Program-made: the position numbers and the translations under genes
In this document: one piece after another, positions 43,364 through 52,254 of the stretch
Layout: every line of letters starts with the position of its first letter
How positions within the stretch are numbered: the first letter of the stretch is position 1
NCBI RefSeq assembly: GCF_000717175.1
Contig: NZ_JNYD01000012.1
Span: 245,305-309,304, forward strand
Reading direction: 5' to 3'
Length of the DNA stretch: 64,000 nucleotides
DNA from: Pseudonocardia autotrophica
GTDB taxonomy: Bacteria > Actinomycetota > Actinomycetes > Mycobacteriales > Pseudonocardiaceae
The notes under the pieces: generated by a model
Seen by the model: only the letters and a program-made list of their open reading frames with translations
Told to the model about the DNA's origin: nothing
Databases searched by the model: none

Positions 43364-44254
43364 ATGACCGCACAGCCCGACGAGGCGGCCCGGACCGACG
43401 CCGTCCACCGCATCCCCGTGCCGCCGCCGGAGGGGCCGCTGACGGCCGCGGGCCGGGCGCTGCTGGAGCAGCACCGGGCCTGGGAGGCGGTCGAGCCGCT
43501 GCGCCGCGCCGTCGCCTCGCGCGAACCGGGCTCGGCGGACCTGCTCGTGCGCGCCTACCTGGACAGCGGCAGCTGGACCGCAGCCATCGAGTTCCTCGCG
43601 CCGCTGGTGGAGCAGGGGCACCTGGAGTTCGCGGGGCGGCTCGGGGTCGCGCTCGCCGAGCTGGGCGACCACTCGCGGGCCGAGCAGGTGCTGCGCCTCG
43701 CCGTGGCGCAGCGCGAGCTCCCCGCCGCCAACGACCTCGCCCTGCTGCTGCGGGCGGACGGCCGCTTCGCCGAGGCCGTCCGGGTCCTCACCGACGCCGC
43801 CGAGGCGGGCGACCCGCAGGCGCCGGACAACCTCGTCGCGCTGCACCTCGAGGCGGAGGACCTCGCCGCAGCCGTCGTGGCCGCCGAGCGGTACGCGGAC
43901 GAACGGCGGCCGGACGCGCTCGTCGCGCTGGCGGACGTGCGGGCCGTCCAGGGCCGGGACGCGGAGGCCGAGTCCCTCTACCGGCGCGCCGGCGAGCTCG
44001 GCGCCGTCCGCGCCCACACCGCCTACGCCGCGTTCCTCGTCGCCCGCGGCGACCTCGACGGGGCCGACCGCGAGTACCGCGAGGCCGAGCGGCACAACGA
44101 ACCGGGCTGGGCCTGGACCATCGGCCGGTTCCTGCTCGACACCGGGCGGCCCGAGGCGGCGCGCTGGTACCTGGAGATGGCGGTGACCTGGGGCGACCGG
44201 GCCGCCGCCGAGGCCCTCGCGGAGCTCGACGGCGAGGACCCGGCGGACGACTGA
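43364..44254 (+). CDS. Tetratricopeptide/Sel1-like repeat protein
   Basis: 296 residues made of about six to seven helix pairs of the TPR type, for example AWEAVEPLRRAVASREPGSADLLVRAYLDSG, FAGRLGVALAELGDHSRAEQVLRLAV and RWYLEMAVTWGDRAAAEALAEL. No signal peptide or membrane segment, so cytoplasmic. A protein-protein adaptor; partner unknown. Its position between LCP and WbbL genes suggests a wall-assembly link but does not prove one. Confidence 0.75.
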   Translation: MTAQPDEAARTDAVHRIPVPPPEGPLTAAGRALLEQHRAWEAVEPLRRAVASREPGSADLLVRAYLDSGSWTAAIEFLAPLVEQGHLEFAGRLGVALAELGDHSRAEQVLRLAVAQRELPAANDLALLLRADGRFAEAVRVLTDAAEAGDPQAPDNLVALHLEAEDLAAAVVAAERYADERRPDALVALADVRAVQGRDAEAESLYRRAGELGAVRAHTAYAAFLVARGDLDGADREYREAERHNEPGWAWTIGRFLLDTGRPEAARWYLEMAVTWGDRAAAEALAELDGEDPADD

Positions 44255-44328
44255 GTCCCCGGCCCCGATCGGTCGGCCCCCGGTCCCCGCACCGACCGGC
44301 CCCCGGGGGCCCGTTAGGGTGACCCGCC

Positions 44329-45216
44329 ATGGAGTCGGCGGTCCGCACGTACGGGGACGAGCTCGCGGTCGTGACCGTCACGTACTCACCGGGCGACACG
44401 CTCGAGGCCTTCCTGGACTCGCTCAAGGCGGCGACCGCGCGTCCGCCCCGGGTCGTGCTGGCGGACAACGGGTCCGTCGACGGCGCCCCGGAGCGCGCGG
44501 CGGAGCGCGACGGTGTGGAGCTGCTCCGGATCGGCGAGAACGTCGGCTACGGCACGGCCGCCAACCGAGCCGTCGCCGGGCTGGGGCCCGAGGTGGGCTG
44601 GGTCGTCGTCGCCAACCCGGACCTGGTCTGGGGCGAGGGCGCGATCGACACGCTGCTCGAGGCCGCCGGCCGCTGGCCGCGCGCCGGCGCGCTCGGACCG
44701 CTGATCCGCGAGCCCGACGGCACGGTCTACCCCTCGGCCCGGCTGCTGCCCTCGCTGGGCCACGGCGCCGGACACGCCGTCCTCGGCCGGGTCTGGCCCG
44801 GCAACCCCTGGACGCAGACCTACCGGCAGGCCGCCGCGGCGATCGGCGAGCGCACGGCGGGTTGGCTTTCCGGCTCGTGCATCCTGGTGCGCCGCAGCGC
44901 CTTCGACTCGGTCGACGGGTTCGACCCGCGCTACTTCATGTACTTCGAGGACGTGGACCTCGGCGACCGGCTCGGCCGGGCCGGCTGGCTCAACGTCTAC
45001 GTCCCGACCGCCGAGGTCGTGCACACCGGCGGGGTCTCCACCTCGAAGCCCGAGGTGTCGGCCCGGATGCTCGCCGAGCACCACCGCAGCGCCTACCGCT
45101 ACCTCGCCGACCGGCACCCGGGCCCCCGCAACGCCCCGATCCGGGCGGCGGTGCGGGCCGGACTCGCGGTGCGAGCCCGGGCAACGCAGGCGCGTGGACG
45201 AACGTCCACCCGGTGA
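44329..45216 (+). CDS. wbbL: GT2-family glycosyltransferase, probable rhamnosyltransferase WbbL
   Basis: 295 residues, GT-A fold: VVTVTYSPGDTLEAFLDSL, VLADNGSVDG, NVGYGTAANRAVAGLG, VVVANPDLVWGEGA (the nucleotide-sugar DxD-like region NPD), SGSCILVRRSAFDSVDGFDPRYFMYFEDVDLGDRLGRAGW (ED-Y acceptor motif). In mycobacteria WbbL adds rhamnose to decaprenyl-PP-GlcNAc to make the arabinogalactan linker (Rv3265c), and the neighbouring gene there, as here, is a sugar nucleotidyltransferase. ATG 44329 start. Confidence 0.88.
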   Translation: MESAVRTYGDELAVVTVTYSPGDTLEAFLDSLKAATARPPRVVLADNGSVDGAPERAAERDGVELLRIGENVGYGTAANRAVAGLGPEVGWVVVANPDLVWGEGAIDTLLEAAGRWPRAGALGPLIREPDGTVYPSARLLPSLGHGAGHAVLGRVWPGNPWTQTYRQAAAAIGERTAGWLSGSCILVRRSAFDSVDGFDPRYFMYFEDVDLGDRLGRAGWLNVYVPTAEVVHTGGVSTSKPEVSARMLAEHHRSAYRYLADRHPGPRNAPIRAAVRAGLAVRARATQARGRTSTR

Positions 45217-45280
45217 GACCAGCAGTGTGAGACCGGAGATCCGGACCGGGGGGACCGGCCGGCTGACGAGAGGACCGTTC

Positions 45281-46354
45281 GTGCTGGACGACGTCGAGGC
45301 CGTCGTGCTCGTGGGGGGCAAGGGCACGCGCCTGCGCCCCCTCACCCTGTCGGCCCCGAAGCCGATGCTGCCCACGGCGGGCGTGCCGTTCCTGGCCCAC
45401 CTGCTCTCCCGGATCCGCGCCGCGGGCGTGCGGCGCGTGGTGCTCGGCACCTCGTACCTCGCGGAGACGTTCGAGGAGCACTTCGGCGACGGGGAGTCGC
45501 TCGACCTCGAGCTCACCTACGTGGTGGAGGACCAGCCGCTGGGCACCGGCGGCGGGATCGCCAACGTGGCCAAGCACCTGACGACCGAGAACGTCATGGT
45601 CTTCAACGGGGACGTGCTGTGCGGCACCGACCTCACCGCCGTCGTCGACACCCACCGGCGCACGGACGCGGACGTCACCCTGCACCTGGTCCGCGTGCAG
45701 GACCCGCGCGCGTACGGCTGCGTGCCCACCGACGCCGACGGCCGCGTCCAGGCGTTCCTGGAGAAGACCGAGGACCCGCCGACGGACCAGATCAACGCCG
45801 GTTGCTACGTCTTCCGCCGCTCGGTGATCGAGGACATCCCGCAGGGCCGGGTGGTGTCGGTGGAGCGCGAGACCTTCCCCGGGCTGCTCGAGGCGGGCGC
45901 CCGGGTCAGCGGGCACGTCGACAACGCCTACTGGCGCGACATGGGCACCCCCGCCGACCTCGTGCACGGCTCGGCCGACCTGGTCCGCGGCGTGGCGCCC
46001 TCGGCGGCGCTGCCCGGCCCGGCCGGCGAGTCGATCGTGCTGCCCGGTGCCACCGTGGCGAAGGACGCGTTCGTGTTCGGCGGCACCGCCGTCGGGCGGG
46101 ACGCGGTGATCGGGGCGGGCGCGAAGGTCGAGGGCTGCATGGTCTTCGACGGCGCGGTGATCGAGCCGCACGCGGTCGTCGAGAGCTCCGTGGTCGGCGC
46201 CGGCGCCCGGATCGAGGCGGGCGCGCACGTCCGCGACGCGGTGATCGGCGACCGGGCGGTCATCGGGGCGCACTGCGAGCTCAAGGGCGGCGTGCGGGTG
46301 TGGCCGGAGGTCCAGCTGCCGCCGCACGGGGTCCGGTTCTCGGCCGACGTCTGA
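45281..46354 (+). CDS. Mannose-1-phosphate guanylyltransferase
   Basis: 357 residues. Nucleotidyltransferase domain with signature VLVGGKGTRLRPLTLSAPKPMLP, NGDVLCG metal site, and LGTGGGIANV; C-terminal left-handed beta-helix with hexapeptide-like repeats (VIGAGAKVEGCMVFDGAVIEPHAVVESSVVGAG). Makes GDP-mannose for mannolipids and glycans. Orthologue of Rv3264c (called manB or manC). GTG 45281 is preferred because AGAGGA sits 6 nt upstream and the length matches; GTGs at 45194 and 45227 would overlap or abut wbbL. Confidence 0.92.
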   Translation: MLDDVEAVVLVGGKGTRLRPLTLSAPKPMLPTAGVPFLAHLLSRIRAAGVRRVVLGTSYLAETFEEHFGDGESLDLELTYVVEDQPLGTGGGIANVAKHLTTENVMVFNGDVLCGTDLTAVVDTHRRTDADVTLHLVRVQDPRAYGCVPTDADGRVQAFLEKTEDPPTDQINAGCYVFRRSVIEDIPQGRVVSVERETFPGLLEAGARVSGHVDNAYWRDMGTPADLVHGSADLVRGVAPSAALPGPAGESIVLPGATVAKDAFVFGGTAVGRDAVIGAGAKVEGCMVFDGAVIEPHAVVESSVVGAGARIEAGAHVRDAVIGDRAVIGAHCELKGGVRVWPEVQLPPHGVRFSADV

Positions 46355-46357
46355 CTC

Positions 46358-46399
46358 CGTGAGTGGCTACTGCCCCTAGAGCGGCAGTAGGCACTCACG
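46358..46399. terminator. GTGAGTG-family hairpin after the pyrophosphorylase gene
   Basis: Arms CGTGAGTGGCTACTGCC / GGCAGTAGGCACTCACG with one G-G mismatch and a CCTAGAGC loop, 4 bp after the stop codon at 46352-46354. Outer arms and the CCCCTAGA loop region match the hairpin after accA3. Confidence 0.75.
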
Positions 46400-46430
46400 A
46401 CCGCCTTCGGGCTGCGGTTACCGTGGTCGC

Positions 46431-47348
46431 GTGATCGAGCGCGAGTGGCGGCCGGACTTCCGGCTCGACCTCGCCGGGGTGCTCGCCCCGTTGCGTCGCG
46501 GGCGGGGTGACCCGTCGTGGCGCTCGGTCGGCGAGGGCTCCGCGATCTGGCGCGTCTCCACCACGCCCGACGGGCCCGCCACGGTCCGGATGTCCCGGCG
46601 CAGCGACGGCACGGTCGTCGCCGCCGGCTGGGGGCCCGGCGCGCGGTGGGAGCTCGACGGCCTGCCCGCCCTGCTCGGCGCGCACGACGAGCCCGAGTCC
46701 TTCGTCGCCCACCACCCGCTGATCGCCGACGCCGCCCGCCGCCTGCCCGGGATCCGGCTCGGCTCCACCCGCCGGGTGTGGGACCAGCTGGTGCCCGCGA
46801 TCCTCGAACAGAAGGTCACGGGCATCGAGGCGCGGCGCTCCTGGCGCGAGCTCTGCTGGCGGTTCTCCGACCCCGCGCCCGGTCCGGCCGGCACGATGCC
46901 GCGGGGCATGCGCGTGCCGCCGACGCCCGCGCAGATCCGCTCCGTCCCGGACTGGGAGTGGCACAGGGCCGGGGTGGACTCGGCCCGGCGGCGGGCGATC
47001 CGGGCCGCCGCCGCGGTCGCGCACCGGCTGGAGAAGGCGGTCGAGCTGGGCGGCGAGCAGGGCCGGATCCTGTTGCGCCGCATCCCCGGTATCGGGGTGT
47101 GGACCGCCGCCGAGGTGGCCCAGCGCGCGTGGGGCGACGCCGACGCCGTCAGCTTCGGGGACTTCCACATCCCCACCGTGGTCGGCTGGGCCCTGGTCGG
47201 CCGCCCGCTCGACGACGTCGGGATGCTCGAGGTCCTGGCCCCGTACGCGCCGCAGCGGCACCGGGCGGTGCGGTACGTCGAGATCTCGGGGTTCCGCCGC
47301 CCGCGCTTCGGGCCCCGCTTCAGCCCGCGGGACTACCGGGAGATGTAG
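46431..47348 (+). CDS. DNA-3-methyladenine glycosylase II family (AlkA-like)
   Basis: 305 residues of the HhH-GPD fold: N-terminal beta domain, VWDQLVPAILEQKVTGIEARRSW, and the helix-hairpin-helix LLRRIPGIGVWTAAEVAQRAWGDADAVSFGDFHIP with the catalytic aspartate in FGDFH near residue 243. Removes alkylated bases in base excision repair. Substrate specificity not determinable. GTG start 46431 after the GTGAGTG hairpin. Confidence 0.88.
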   Translation: MIEREWRPDFRLDLAGVLAPLRRGRGDPSWRSVGEGSAIWRVSTTPDGPATVRMSRRSDGTVVAAGWGPGARWELDGLPALLGAHDEPESFVAHHPLIADAARRLPGIRLGSTRRVWDQLVPAILEQKVTGIEARRSWRELCWRFSDPAPGPAGTMPRGMRVPPTPAQIRSVPDWEWHRAGVDSARRRAIRAAAAVAHRLEKAVELGGEQGRILLRRIPGIGVWTAAEVAQRAWGDADAVSFGDFHIPTVVGWALVGRPLDDVGMLEVLAPYAPQRHRAVRYVEISGFRRPRFGPRFSPRDYREM

Positions 47349-47367
47349 ATCGTCGCGGGGTACGTTC

Positions 47368-47865
47368 GTGGGCGTGGCCCTTCTCGACTCCCCGATCGCC
47401 GCGCTCTCCGCTCTCGACGGCGGCGCCCTCCCGGACCTCGGCGGCAAGGCCGTCCTCGTCGTCAACGTCGCCTCGAAGTGCGGGCTCACCCCGCAGTACG
47501 AGGGTCTGGAGCGGCTGCAGGAGCGCTTCGCCGGCCGCGGGTTCACCGTGCTCGGCGTGCCGTGCAACCAGTTCGCCGGGCAGGAGCCGGGCACGGCGGA
47601 GGAGATCGCCACGTTCTGCTCCACCACCTACGGCGTCTCCTTCCCGCTCACGGAGAAGGTCGAGGTCAACGGGCCGGGCCGGCACCCGCTCTACGCCGCG
47701 CTGACCGCCACCGCCGACGAGGCGGGCGAGGCCGGGGACGTCCAGTGGAACTTCGAGAAGTTCCTCGTGGCCCCGGACGGGACCGTGCGGGCCCGCTTCC
47801 GGCCGCGTACCGAGCCGGAGTCCGACGAGGTGGTGGCGGCCGTCACCGAGGTCCTCCCCGGCTGA
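47368..47865 (+). CDS. Glutathione peroxidase-family thiol peroxidase
   Basis: 165 residues. Thioredoxin-fold peroxidase with the peroxidatic cysteine in NVASKCGLTPQY (Cys38; no selenocysteine), the conserved PCNQFAGQEPG and the WNFEKFLV tetrad. Members without Sec generally use thioredoxin; actinomycetes make mycothiol, not glutathione, so the name reflects the fold only. The GTG at 47368 was taken, GTG 47374 is equally possible. Confidence 0.9.
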   Translation: MGVALLDSPIAALSALDGGALPDLGGKAVLVVNVASKCGLTPQYEGLERLQERFAGRGFTVLGVPCNQFAGQEPGTAEEIATFCSTTYGVSFPLTEKVEVNGPGRHPLYAALTATADEAGEAGDVQWNFEKFLVAPDGTVRARFRPRTEPESDEVVAAVTEVLPG

Positions 47866-47867
47866 GC

Positions 47868-47904
47868 GGAGCGAGCCTCTGCACCGAGGGGAGCGAGCCT
47901 CTGC
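47868..47904. repeat. Tandem pair of 15-bp repeats, 22-bp period
   Basis: GGAGCGAGCCTCTGC at 47868-47882 and 47890-47904, in the gap between the peroxidase and cofD genes. The 22-bp spacing equals that of the two pairs flanking the DUF559 gene, although the sequence differs. Confidence 0.75.
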
Positions 47905-47938
47905 GCCGGTTGTCGGGGGTCCGACGTAGCCTGGCGCC

Positions 47939-48934
47939 GTGAAGGTCACCGTCCTGGTCGGAGGCGTCGGCGGCGCCCGGTTCCTGCTCGGCGTGAAGGC
48001 CGCCCTCGGGCTGCCGGCCGTCGGGCCCGGCGAGGGCCCGCACGAGGTCAGCGCCGTGGTCAACGTGGGCGACGACGTGTGGATGCACGGCCTGCGGATC
48101 TGCCCCGACCTCGACACCTGCATGTACACCCTGGGCGGCGGGATCGACTCGGAGCGCGGCTGGGGCCGGGCGGGGGAGACCTGGGCGGTGCGGGACGAGC
48201 TGGCCGCCTACGAGGCCGATCCCACCTGGTTCGGGCTCGGCGACCGGGACGTCGCGACGCACCTGGTCCGCACCCGGATGCTGCGCGCGGGCTACCCGCT
48301 CTCGCAGGTCACCGAGGCGCTGTGCCACCGGTGGAAGCCGGGCGTGCGGCTGCTGCCCGCCACGGACGACCGGGTCGAGACGCACGTGGTGATCGACAAC
48401 CCGGAACCGGCCGACGACGCGCCGCCGCAGGTCGCGGTGCACTTCCAGGAGTGGTGGGTACGCCACCAGGCCAAGTTCCCCGCCCACCGGTTCGCGTCGG
48501 TGGGTGCGGACGAGGCGAAGGTCCTGCCGGCCGCGGCGCAGGCGATCGCCGACGCGGACGTGGTGCTGGTCGCGCCGTCGAACCCGGTGGTCAGCATCGG
48601 CACGATGATCCAGGTCCCGGGCATGCCGCAGGCGCTGGTCGGCACCAAGGCGAAGATCGTCGGGCTGTCGCCGATCGTGGGCGGGCGGCCGCTGCGCGGG
48701 ATGGCCGACGCGTGCCTCTCGGCGATCGGGGTCGAGACCACCGCCGAGGCCGTCGGCCGGCACTACGGCGGGCGGGCGAAGGGCGGCCTGCTCGACGGCT
48801 GGCTGGTCCACTCGGGAGACTCCGCCGAGATCGAGGGCGCCGAGACCCGGGCGGTCCCCCTGCTGATGACGGACGTGGAGGCCACGGCGGACATGGCGCG
48901 TGCGGCGTTCGAGCTGGCCGGGGTCACCCCGTGA
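47939..48934 (+). CDS. fbiA: 2-phospho-L-lactate / phosphoenolpyruvate transferase, F420 synthesis
   Basis: 331-residue CofD-family protein: [22 protein letters not shown]-terminal motif, [28 protein letters not shown] with the metal-binding aspartates, and [21 protein letters not shown]. Transfers a phospholactyl-type or phosphoenolpyruvyl moiety to Fo to make F420-0 or its dehydro form. Translationally coupled (GTGA) to fbiB. Same order as Rv3261-Rv3262. GTG 47939 start. Confidence 0.95.
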   Translation: MKVTVLVGGVGGARFLLGVKAALGLPAVGPGEGPHEVSAVVNVGDDVWMHGLRICPDLDTCMYTLGGGIDSERGWGRAGETWAVRDELAAYEADPTWFGLGDRDVATHLVRTRMLRAGYPLSQVTEALCHRWKPGVRLLPATDDRVETHVVIDNPEPADDAPPQVAVHFQEWWVRHQAKFPAHRFASVGADEAKVLPAAAQAIADADVVLVAPSNPVVSIGTMIQVPGMPQALVGTKAKIVGLSPIVGGRPLRGMADACLSAIGVETTAEAVGRHYGGRAKGGLLDGWLVHSGDSAEIEGAETRAVPLLMTDVEATADMARAAFELAGVTP

Positions 48935-50298
48935 GCGCTCTGCCCGCCCCGTCGCCGGTCCCCGACCACGGCGCCGCCGAGGGGCTGCGGATCCTGCCGG
49001 TCCCCGGGCTGCCGGAGTTCCGCCCGGGGGACGACGTGACCGCCGCGCTCGCCGAGGCCGCCCCGTGGCTGGAGTCCGGCGACGTCGTGGTGGTCACCAG
49101 CAAGATCTTCTCCAAGGCCGAGGGCCGGCTCGTCCCGGCGCCGATCGATCCCGAGGAGCGGGACGAGCTGCGCCGCCGGCTCGTCGAGGGCGAGACCGAG
49201 CGGGTCCTGGCCCGCCGCGGCAGAACGCTGATCGTCGCGTCGAAGCTCGGGATCGTGCAGGCCGCGGCCGGCGTCGACGGGTCGAACGTACGGCGGGACG
49301 AGCTGGCGCTGCTGCCCGTCGATCCCGACGCCAGCGCCGCCCGGCTGCGCGAGGGCCTGCGCGAGCGGCTCGGCGTCGACGTGGCGGTGGTCGTCACCGA
49401 CACGATGGGCCGGTCGTGGCGGGTCGGGCAGACGGACGTCGCCATCGGGTCCGCGGGGCTCACCGTGCTGCACCGCTACGGCGGCGCGGTCGACGCGGAG
49501 GGCAACGAGCTGCTGGTCACCGAGGTCGCCCTGGCGGACGAGGTGGCCGGCGCCGCCGACCTGGTCAAGGGCAAGCTCGGCGGGACCCCGGTCGCGGTGG
49601 TGCGCGGGCTCGGCGTGCGCGAGGACGGCTCGACGGCGCGGGACCTCGTCCGGCCGATCGACGAGGACCTGTTCTGGCTCGGCACCGAGGAGGCGCTCGC
49701 GCAGGGCCGGCGCGAGGCCGTGCTGCTGCGCCGCAGCGTCCGGGACTTCGCGCCCGAGGAGGTGCCCGCGGAGTCGGTGCGCCGGGCCGTCGGCGTCGCG
49801 CTGACCGCGCCCGCGCCGCACCACAGCACGCCGTTCCGGTTCGTGTGGCTGCGCGACCCCGCCCGGCGCACCGCCCTGCTCGACGCGTTGCGCGAGCGCT
49901 GGCGCGCCGATCTGGAGGCCGACGGACGTCCGGCGGACGAGGTCGAGCGCCGGCTCGCGCGGGGCGACCTGCTGCGCCGGGCGCCCGAGCTGGTGCTGCC
50001 CTTCCGCACCGGCGACGGCGCGCACGCCTACCCGGACGAGGCCCGCCGCGCGGCCGAGCGGGACATGTTCACCGTGGCCGGCGGGGCCGCCGTGCAGTCG
50101 TTCCTGGTGGCGCTGGCCGCCGAGGGCCTGGCCTCGTGCTGGGTCGGGTCCACGATCTTCGCGCCCGAGGTGGTGCGGGCCGAGCTGGGGCTGGCGGAGG
50201 ACTGGCAGCCGCTCGGTGCCGTCGCGTTCGGGGTGCCGCTCGAGGCGGCCCACCCGCGCCCGCCCGCCGACCCGGCCGCGGGGTTGCTCGAATGGTGA
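48931..50298 (+). CDS. fbiB: F420:gamma-glutamyl ligase / FMN reductase FbiB
   Basis: 455 residues. N-terminal CofE ligase domain (about 1-245): [53 protein letters not shown], and [22 protein letters not shown]-terminal nitroreductase-fold FMN domain (about 260-455) with [19 protein letters not shown] and [24 protein letters not shown]. The pair adds the glutamate tail and reduces dehydro-F420-0. Fusion is typical of actinobacteria. GTG start overlaps the fbiA stop. Confidence 0.95.
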   Translation: MSALPAPSPVPDHGAAEGLRILPVPGLPEFRPGDDVTAALAEAAPWLESGDVVVVTSKIFSKAEGRLVPAPIDPEERDELRRRLVEGETERVLARRGRTLIVASKLGIVQAAAGVDGSNVRRDELALLPVDPDASAARLREGLRERLGVDVAVVVTDTMGRSWRVGQTDVAIGSAGLTVLHRYGGAVDAEGNELLVTEVALADEVAGAADLVKGKLGGTPVAVVRGLGVREDGSTARDLVRPIDEDLFWLGTEEALAQGRREAVLLRRSVRDFAPEEVPAESVRRAVGVALTAPAPHHSTPFRFVWLRDPARRTALLDALRERWRADLEADGRPADEVERRLARGDLLRRAPELVLPFRTGDGAHAYPDEARRAAERDMFTVAGGAAVQSFLVALAAEGLASCWVGSTIFAPEVVRAELGLAEDWQPLGAVAFGVPLEAAHPRPPADPAAGLLEW

Positions 50299-50326
50299 GC
50301 CCCGTCCCCGCGGGGGAGACGCCCGC

Positions 50327-50860
50327 ATGGTGAGCCCGGCCGTCGCCGTCGAGGAGCTCCGCGCGTGGTCGCCGCCCGACGCCGGGCAGGCCGCGCTGCA
50401 GCAGGCGCTGATCGCCTTCTGCCTCGCCCGCCCGGAGGACGCGTGTGCCCGCGAGTGCGCGGCCGGGCACCTCACCGCATCGGCGCTGGTGGTCGACGCG
50501 GCGGGGGAGCACACCCTGCTGACCCTGCACCCGCGCGTCGGCCGGTGGATCCAGCTCGGCGGGCACTGCGAGCCGGGGGACGCGTCGCTGCGGGCGGCGG
50601 CGCTGCGGGAGGCGACCGAGGAGTCCGGGATCGCCGGGCTGGAGATCGCCGAGCACCCGCTGCACGTCGACGTCCATCCCGTGACCTGCTCGCTCGGCGT
50701 GCCGACCCGGCACCTCGACGTCCGCTACCTGGTGCGCGCGCCGGCCGGGGCGGTGCCCGCGATCAGCGACGAGTCGGTCGACCTGGCCTGGTGGCCGCTC
50801 GACGGGCTGCCGCCGGAGTCGGACACGGTGCCGGCGATGGTCGCCCTCGCCCGCGGCTGA
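50327..50860 (+). CDS. Nudix hydrolase
   Basis: 177 residues with a Nudix helix: GGHCEPGD and RAAALREATEESGI, preceded by VGRWIQLGG. The spacing between the glycine loop and the REATEESG helix is one residue longer than the classical box. Hydrolyses some nucleoside diphosphate-linked compound; no substrate can be named. It begins 28 bp after fbiB, so it is probably co-transcribed with the F420 genes. ATG 50327 start, with GGGGGAG upstream. Confidence 0.85.
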   Translation: MVSPAVAVEELRAWSPPDAGQAALQQALIAFCLARPEDACARECAAGHLTASALVVDAAGEHTLLTLHPRVGRWIQLGGHCEPGDASLRAAALREATEESGIAGLEIAEHPLHVDVHPVTCSLGVPTRHLDVRYLVRAPAGAVPAISDESVDLAWWPLDGLPPESDTVPAMVALARG

Positions 50861-50875
50861 CGGGCCGGCGGCGGG

Positions 50876-51646
50876 TCAGCGCCAGAACAGCAGCAGGCTG
50901 TAGCCGGCGGCGGCGTACTGCGCGTCGCCGCCGATCAGGGCGAAGAGGAACTGCCCGACCCCGAACAGCACTCGCGACACCCCGGGCACCCCGAGGACCA
51001 GCAGGAACAGCACGAGCGGGGCCCACGGGCGCACCTTGTGGCCGAGCTGCTGGGCCTGCGGCGACAGGTAGGGCTCGAGCACGCCGTACCCGTCGAGGCC
51101 GGGCACCGGCAGGATGTTGAGCACGAACGCGAGGATCTGGATCAGCGCGAGGCAGGACAGCCCGACCGCGAGCCCCTCGTTCATCGGGACGAAGATCACC
51201 GCCAGGCTCAGCAGGATCCCGATGACCAGGTTGGTGGCCGGGCCGGCGAAGGACACGAACGAGCGGATTCCCCGCGAACGCAGCGCCCACTGGTTGATCC
51301 ACACCGCGCCCCCGGGCAGCGGGATGCCGCCGAGCAGCAGGAACACCACGGGCAGCACGAAGGAGAGCCCGACGTTGGCGTACCGGCGGATGTCGAGGGT
51401 GAGGTAGCCGCGGTTCTCGATGCTGTGGTCCCCGCCGCGGTGCGCCACGTAGGCGTGCCCGAACTCGTGCAGACAGAGCGAGACGCACCACCCGCCGAGC
51501 ACCAGCAGCACCACGCCCGTGGTGAGCAGGACCATCGACCCCTGCAGCGCGGACTCGGTCCCGACGACGCAGAGCACCCCGCCGACGACCGTCACCGCCA
51601 GGAGCAGCAGGAACCACGGGCTGACTCGATTGGAGACTCCGCGCAC
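50876..51646 (-). CDS. Site-2 protease family membrane metalloprotease (M50)
   Basis: 256 residues, six or so membrane helices. Zinc motif HEFGH (His60, Glu61, His64) in a helix and the second motif PVPGLDGYG in about 175-183 with the third ligand Asp. Cleaves within the membrane, usually anti-sigma factors or signal remnants; the target is unknown. Short form with no PDZ domain. Divergent from whiB; the two start codons are 133 bp apart around a perfect inverted repeat (51727-51752). GTG start. Confidence 0.9.
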   Translation of the reverse strand: MRGVSNRVSPWFLLLLAVTVVGGVLCVVGTESALQGSMVLLTTGVVLLVLGGWCVSLCLHEFGHAYVAHRGGDHSIENRGYLTLDIRRYANVGLSFVLPVVFLLLGGIPLPGGAVWINQWALRSRGIRSFVSFAGPATNLVIGILLSLAVIFVPMNEGLAVGLSCLALIQILAFVLNILPVPGLDGYGVLEPYLSPQAQQLGHKVRPWAPLVLFLLVLGVPGVSRVLFGVGQFLFALIGGDAQYAAAGYSLLLFWR

Positions 51647-51726
51647 TTGCCCATTCTGCCGAACGGGTGTCCGAAGGGGTGGAACCCGTCACCCGGTCGG
51701 CAGCCCCGGGTTGCGGTGAACCGACC

Positions 51727-51752
51727 GACACCGCTGTACTTACAGCGGTGTC
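51727..51752. promoter_or_regulatory. Perfect 26-bp inverted repeat upstream of whiB2
   Basis: GACACCGCTGTA and TACAGCGGTGTC form perfect 12-bp arms around a 2-nt centre. It lies in the 133-bp region between the divergent starts of the protease (51646) and whiB2 (51780), 27 bp upstream of the latter. Position and symmetry fit an operator for a dimeric regulator; a terminator is unlikely because both genes start away from it. Confidence 0.6.
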
Positions 51753-51779
51753 ATTCGCCGGGCGCGGGGAGGTGGGCGA

Positions 51780-52151
51780 GTGGACGTTTTCACGGACACC
51801 GTGTTCGTCACGGGGGCGGGCACGATCGGCGACCCGATCGGAGCGACGGTGGGCGCTCCGGAGAACTTCGGGATCGGCCCCACGGAGGGGCTTCGCCTGA
51901 TCGACACCCTGGTCGACGGTCAGGACGACGGCGAGCAGGACTGGCAGGAACGCGCACTGTGCGCGCAGACGGATCCGGAGGCGTTCTTCCCCGAGAAGGG
52001 CGGCTCCACACGGGAGGCCAAGCGCATCTGCGCGGGGTGCGACGTCCGGGCCGAGTGCCTGGAGTACGCGCTGGCGCAGGACGAGCGCTTCGGCATCTGG
52101 GGCGGGCTCTCCGAGCGGGAGCGTCGTCGCCTGCGACGGGCGGCCGGCTGA
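51780..52151 (+). CDS. whiB2: WhiB2-like Fe-S transcription factor
   Basis: 123 residues. Four iron-sulfur cysteines at 61, 84, 87 and 93 in the ALCAQTDPEAFFPEKGGSTREAKRICAGCDVRAEC segment, the beta-turn GIWGGL (105-110) and a basic ERERRRLRRAAG tail for DNA contact. The sequence is very close to my memory of WhiB2/WhmD, needed for septation and sporulation in mycobacteria and Streptomyces (WhiB). The N-terminus (1-58) is longer than in WhiB2 of M. tuberculosis. GTG 51780 is the first start in frame; a later start is possible. Flanked by DUF-Rv3259/DUF3499 genes as in mycobacteria. Confidence 0.92.
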   Translation: MDVFTDTVFVTGAGTIGDPIGATVGAPENFGIGPTEGLRLIDTLVDGQDDGEQDWQERALCAQTDPEAFFPEKGGSTREAKRICAGCDVRAECLEYALAQDERFGIWGGLSERERRRLRRAAG

Positions 52152-52188
52152 GGCCGGGGTCCGACGGACAACTTCACCACGACATCCC

Positions 52189-52215
52189 CTCCCGGCGTAC
52201 GCAGCGCGCCGGGAG
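52189..52215. terminator. Hairpin 1 downstream of whiB2
   Basis: Arms CTCCCGGCG / CGCCGGGAG (9 bp, perfect) with a 9-nt loop. Starts 38 bp after the whiB2 stop. No T-run follows. Probable terminator of whiB2. Confidence 0.55.
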
Positions 52216-52226
52216 AGGAACCCGAA

Positions 52227-52248
52227 GGGCGGGCGATGCGGCCCGCCC
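52227..52248. terminator. Hairpin 2 downstream of whiB2
   Basis: Perfect 8-bp arms GGGCGGGC / GCCCGCCC with the loop GATGCG. Lies 12 bp after the first hairpin in the convergent gap between whiB2 and the Rv3259-like gene. Confidence 0.5.
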
Positions 52249-52254
52249 TCGTTC

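Noticed and set aside
45194..45280. Upstream GTG starts for the GDP-mannose pyrophosphorylase
   Set aside because: They overlap or abut wbbL and lack a ribosome site; GTG 45281 has AGAGGA at the right distance and gives the expected length.
51727..51752. Terminator reading of the whiB2-upstream palindrome
   Set aside because: It lies between two divergent start codons, so no transcript of the listed genes needs to end there.
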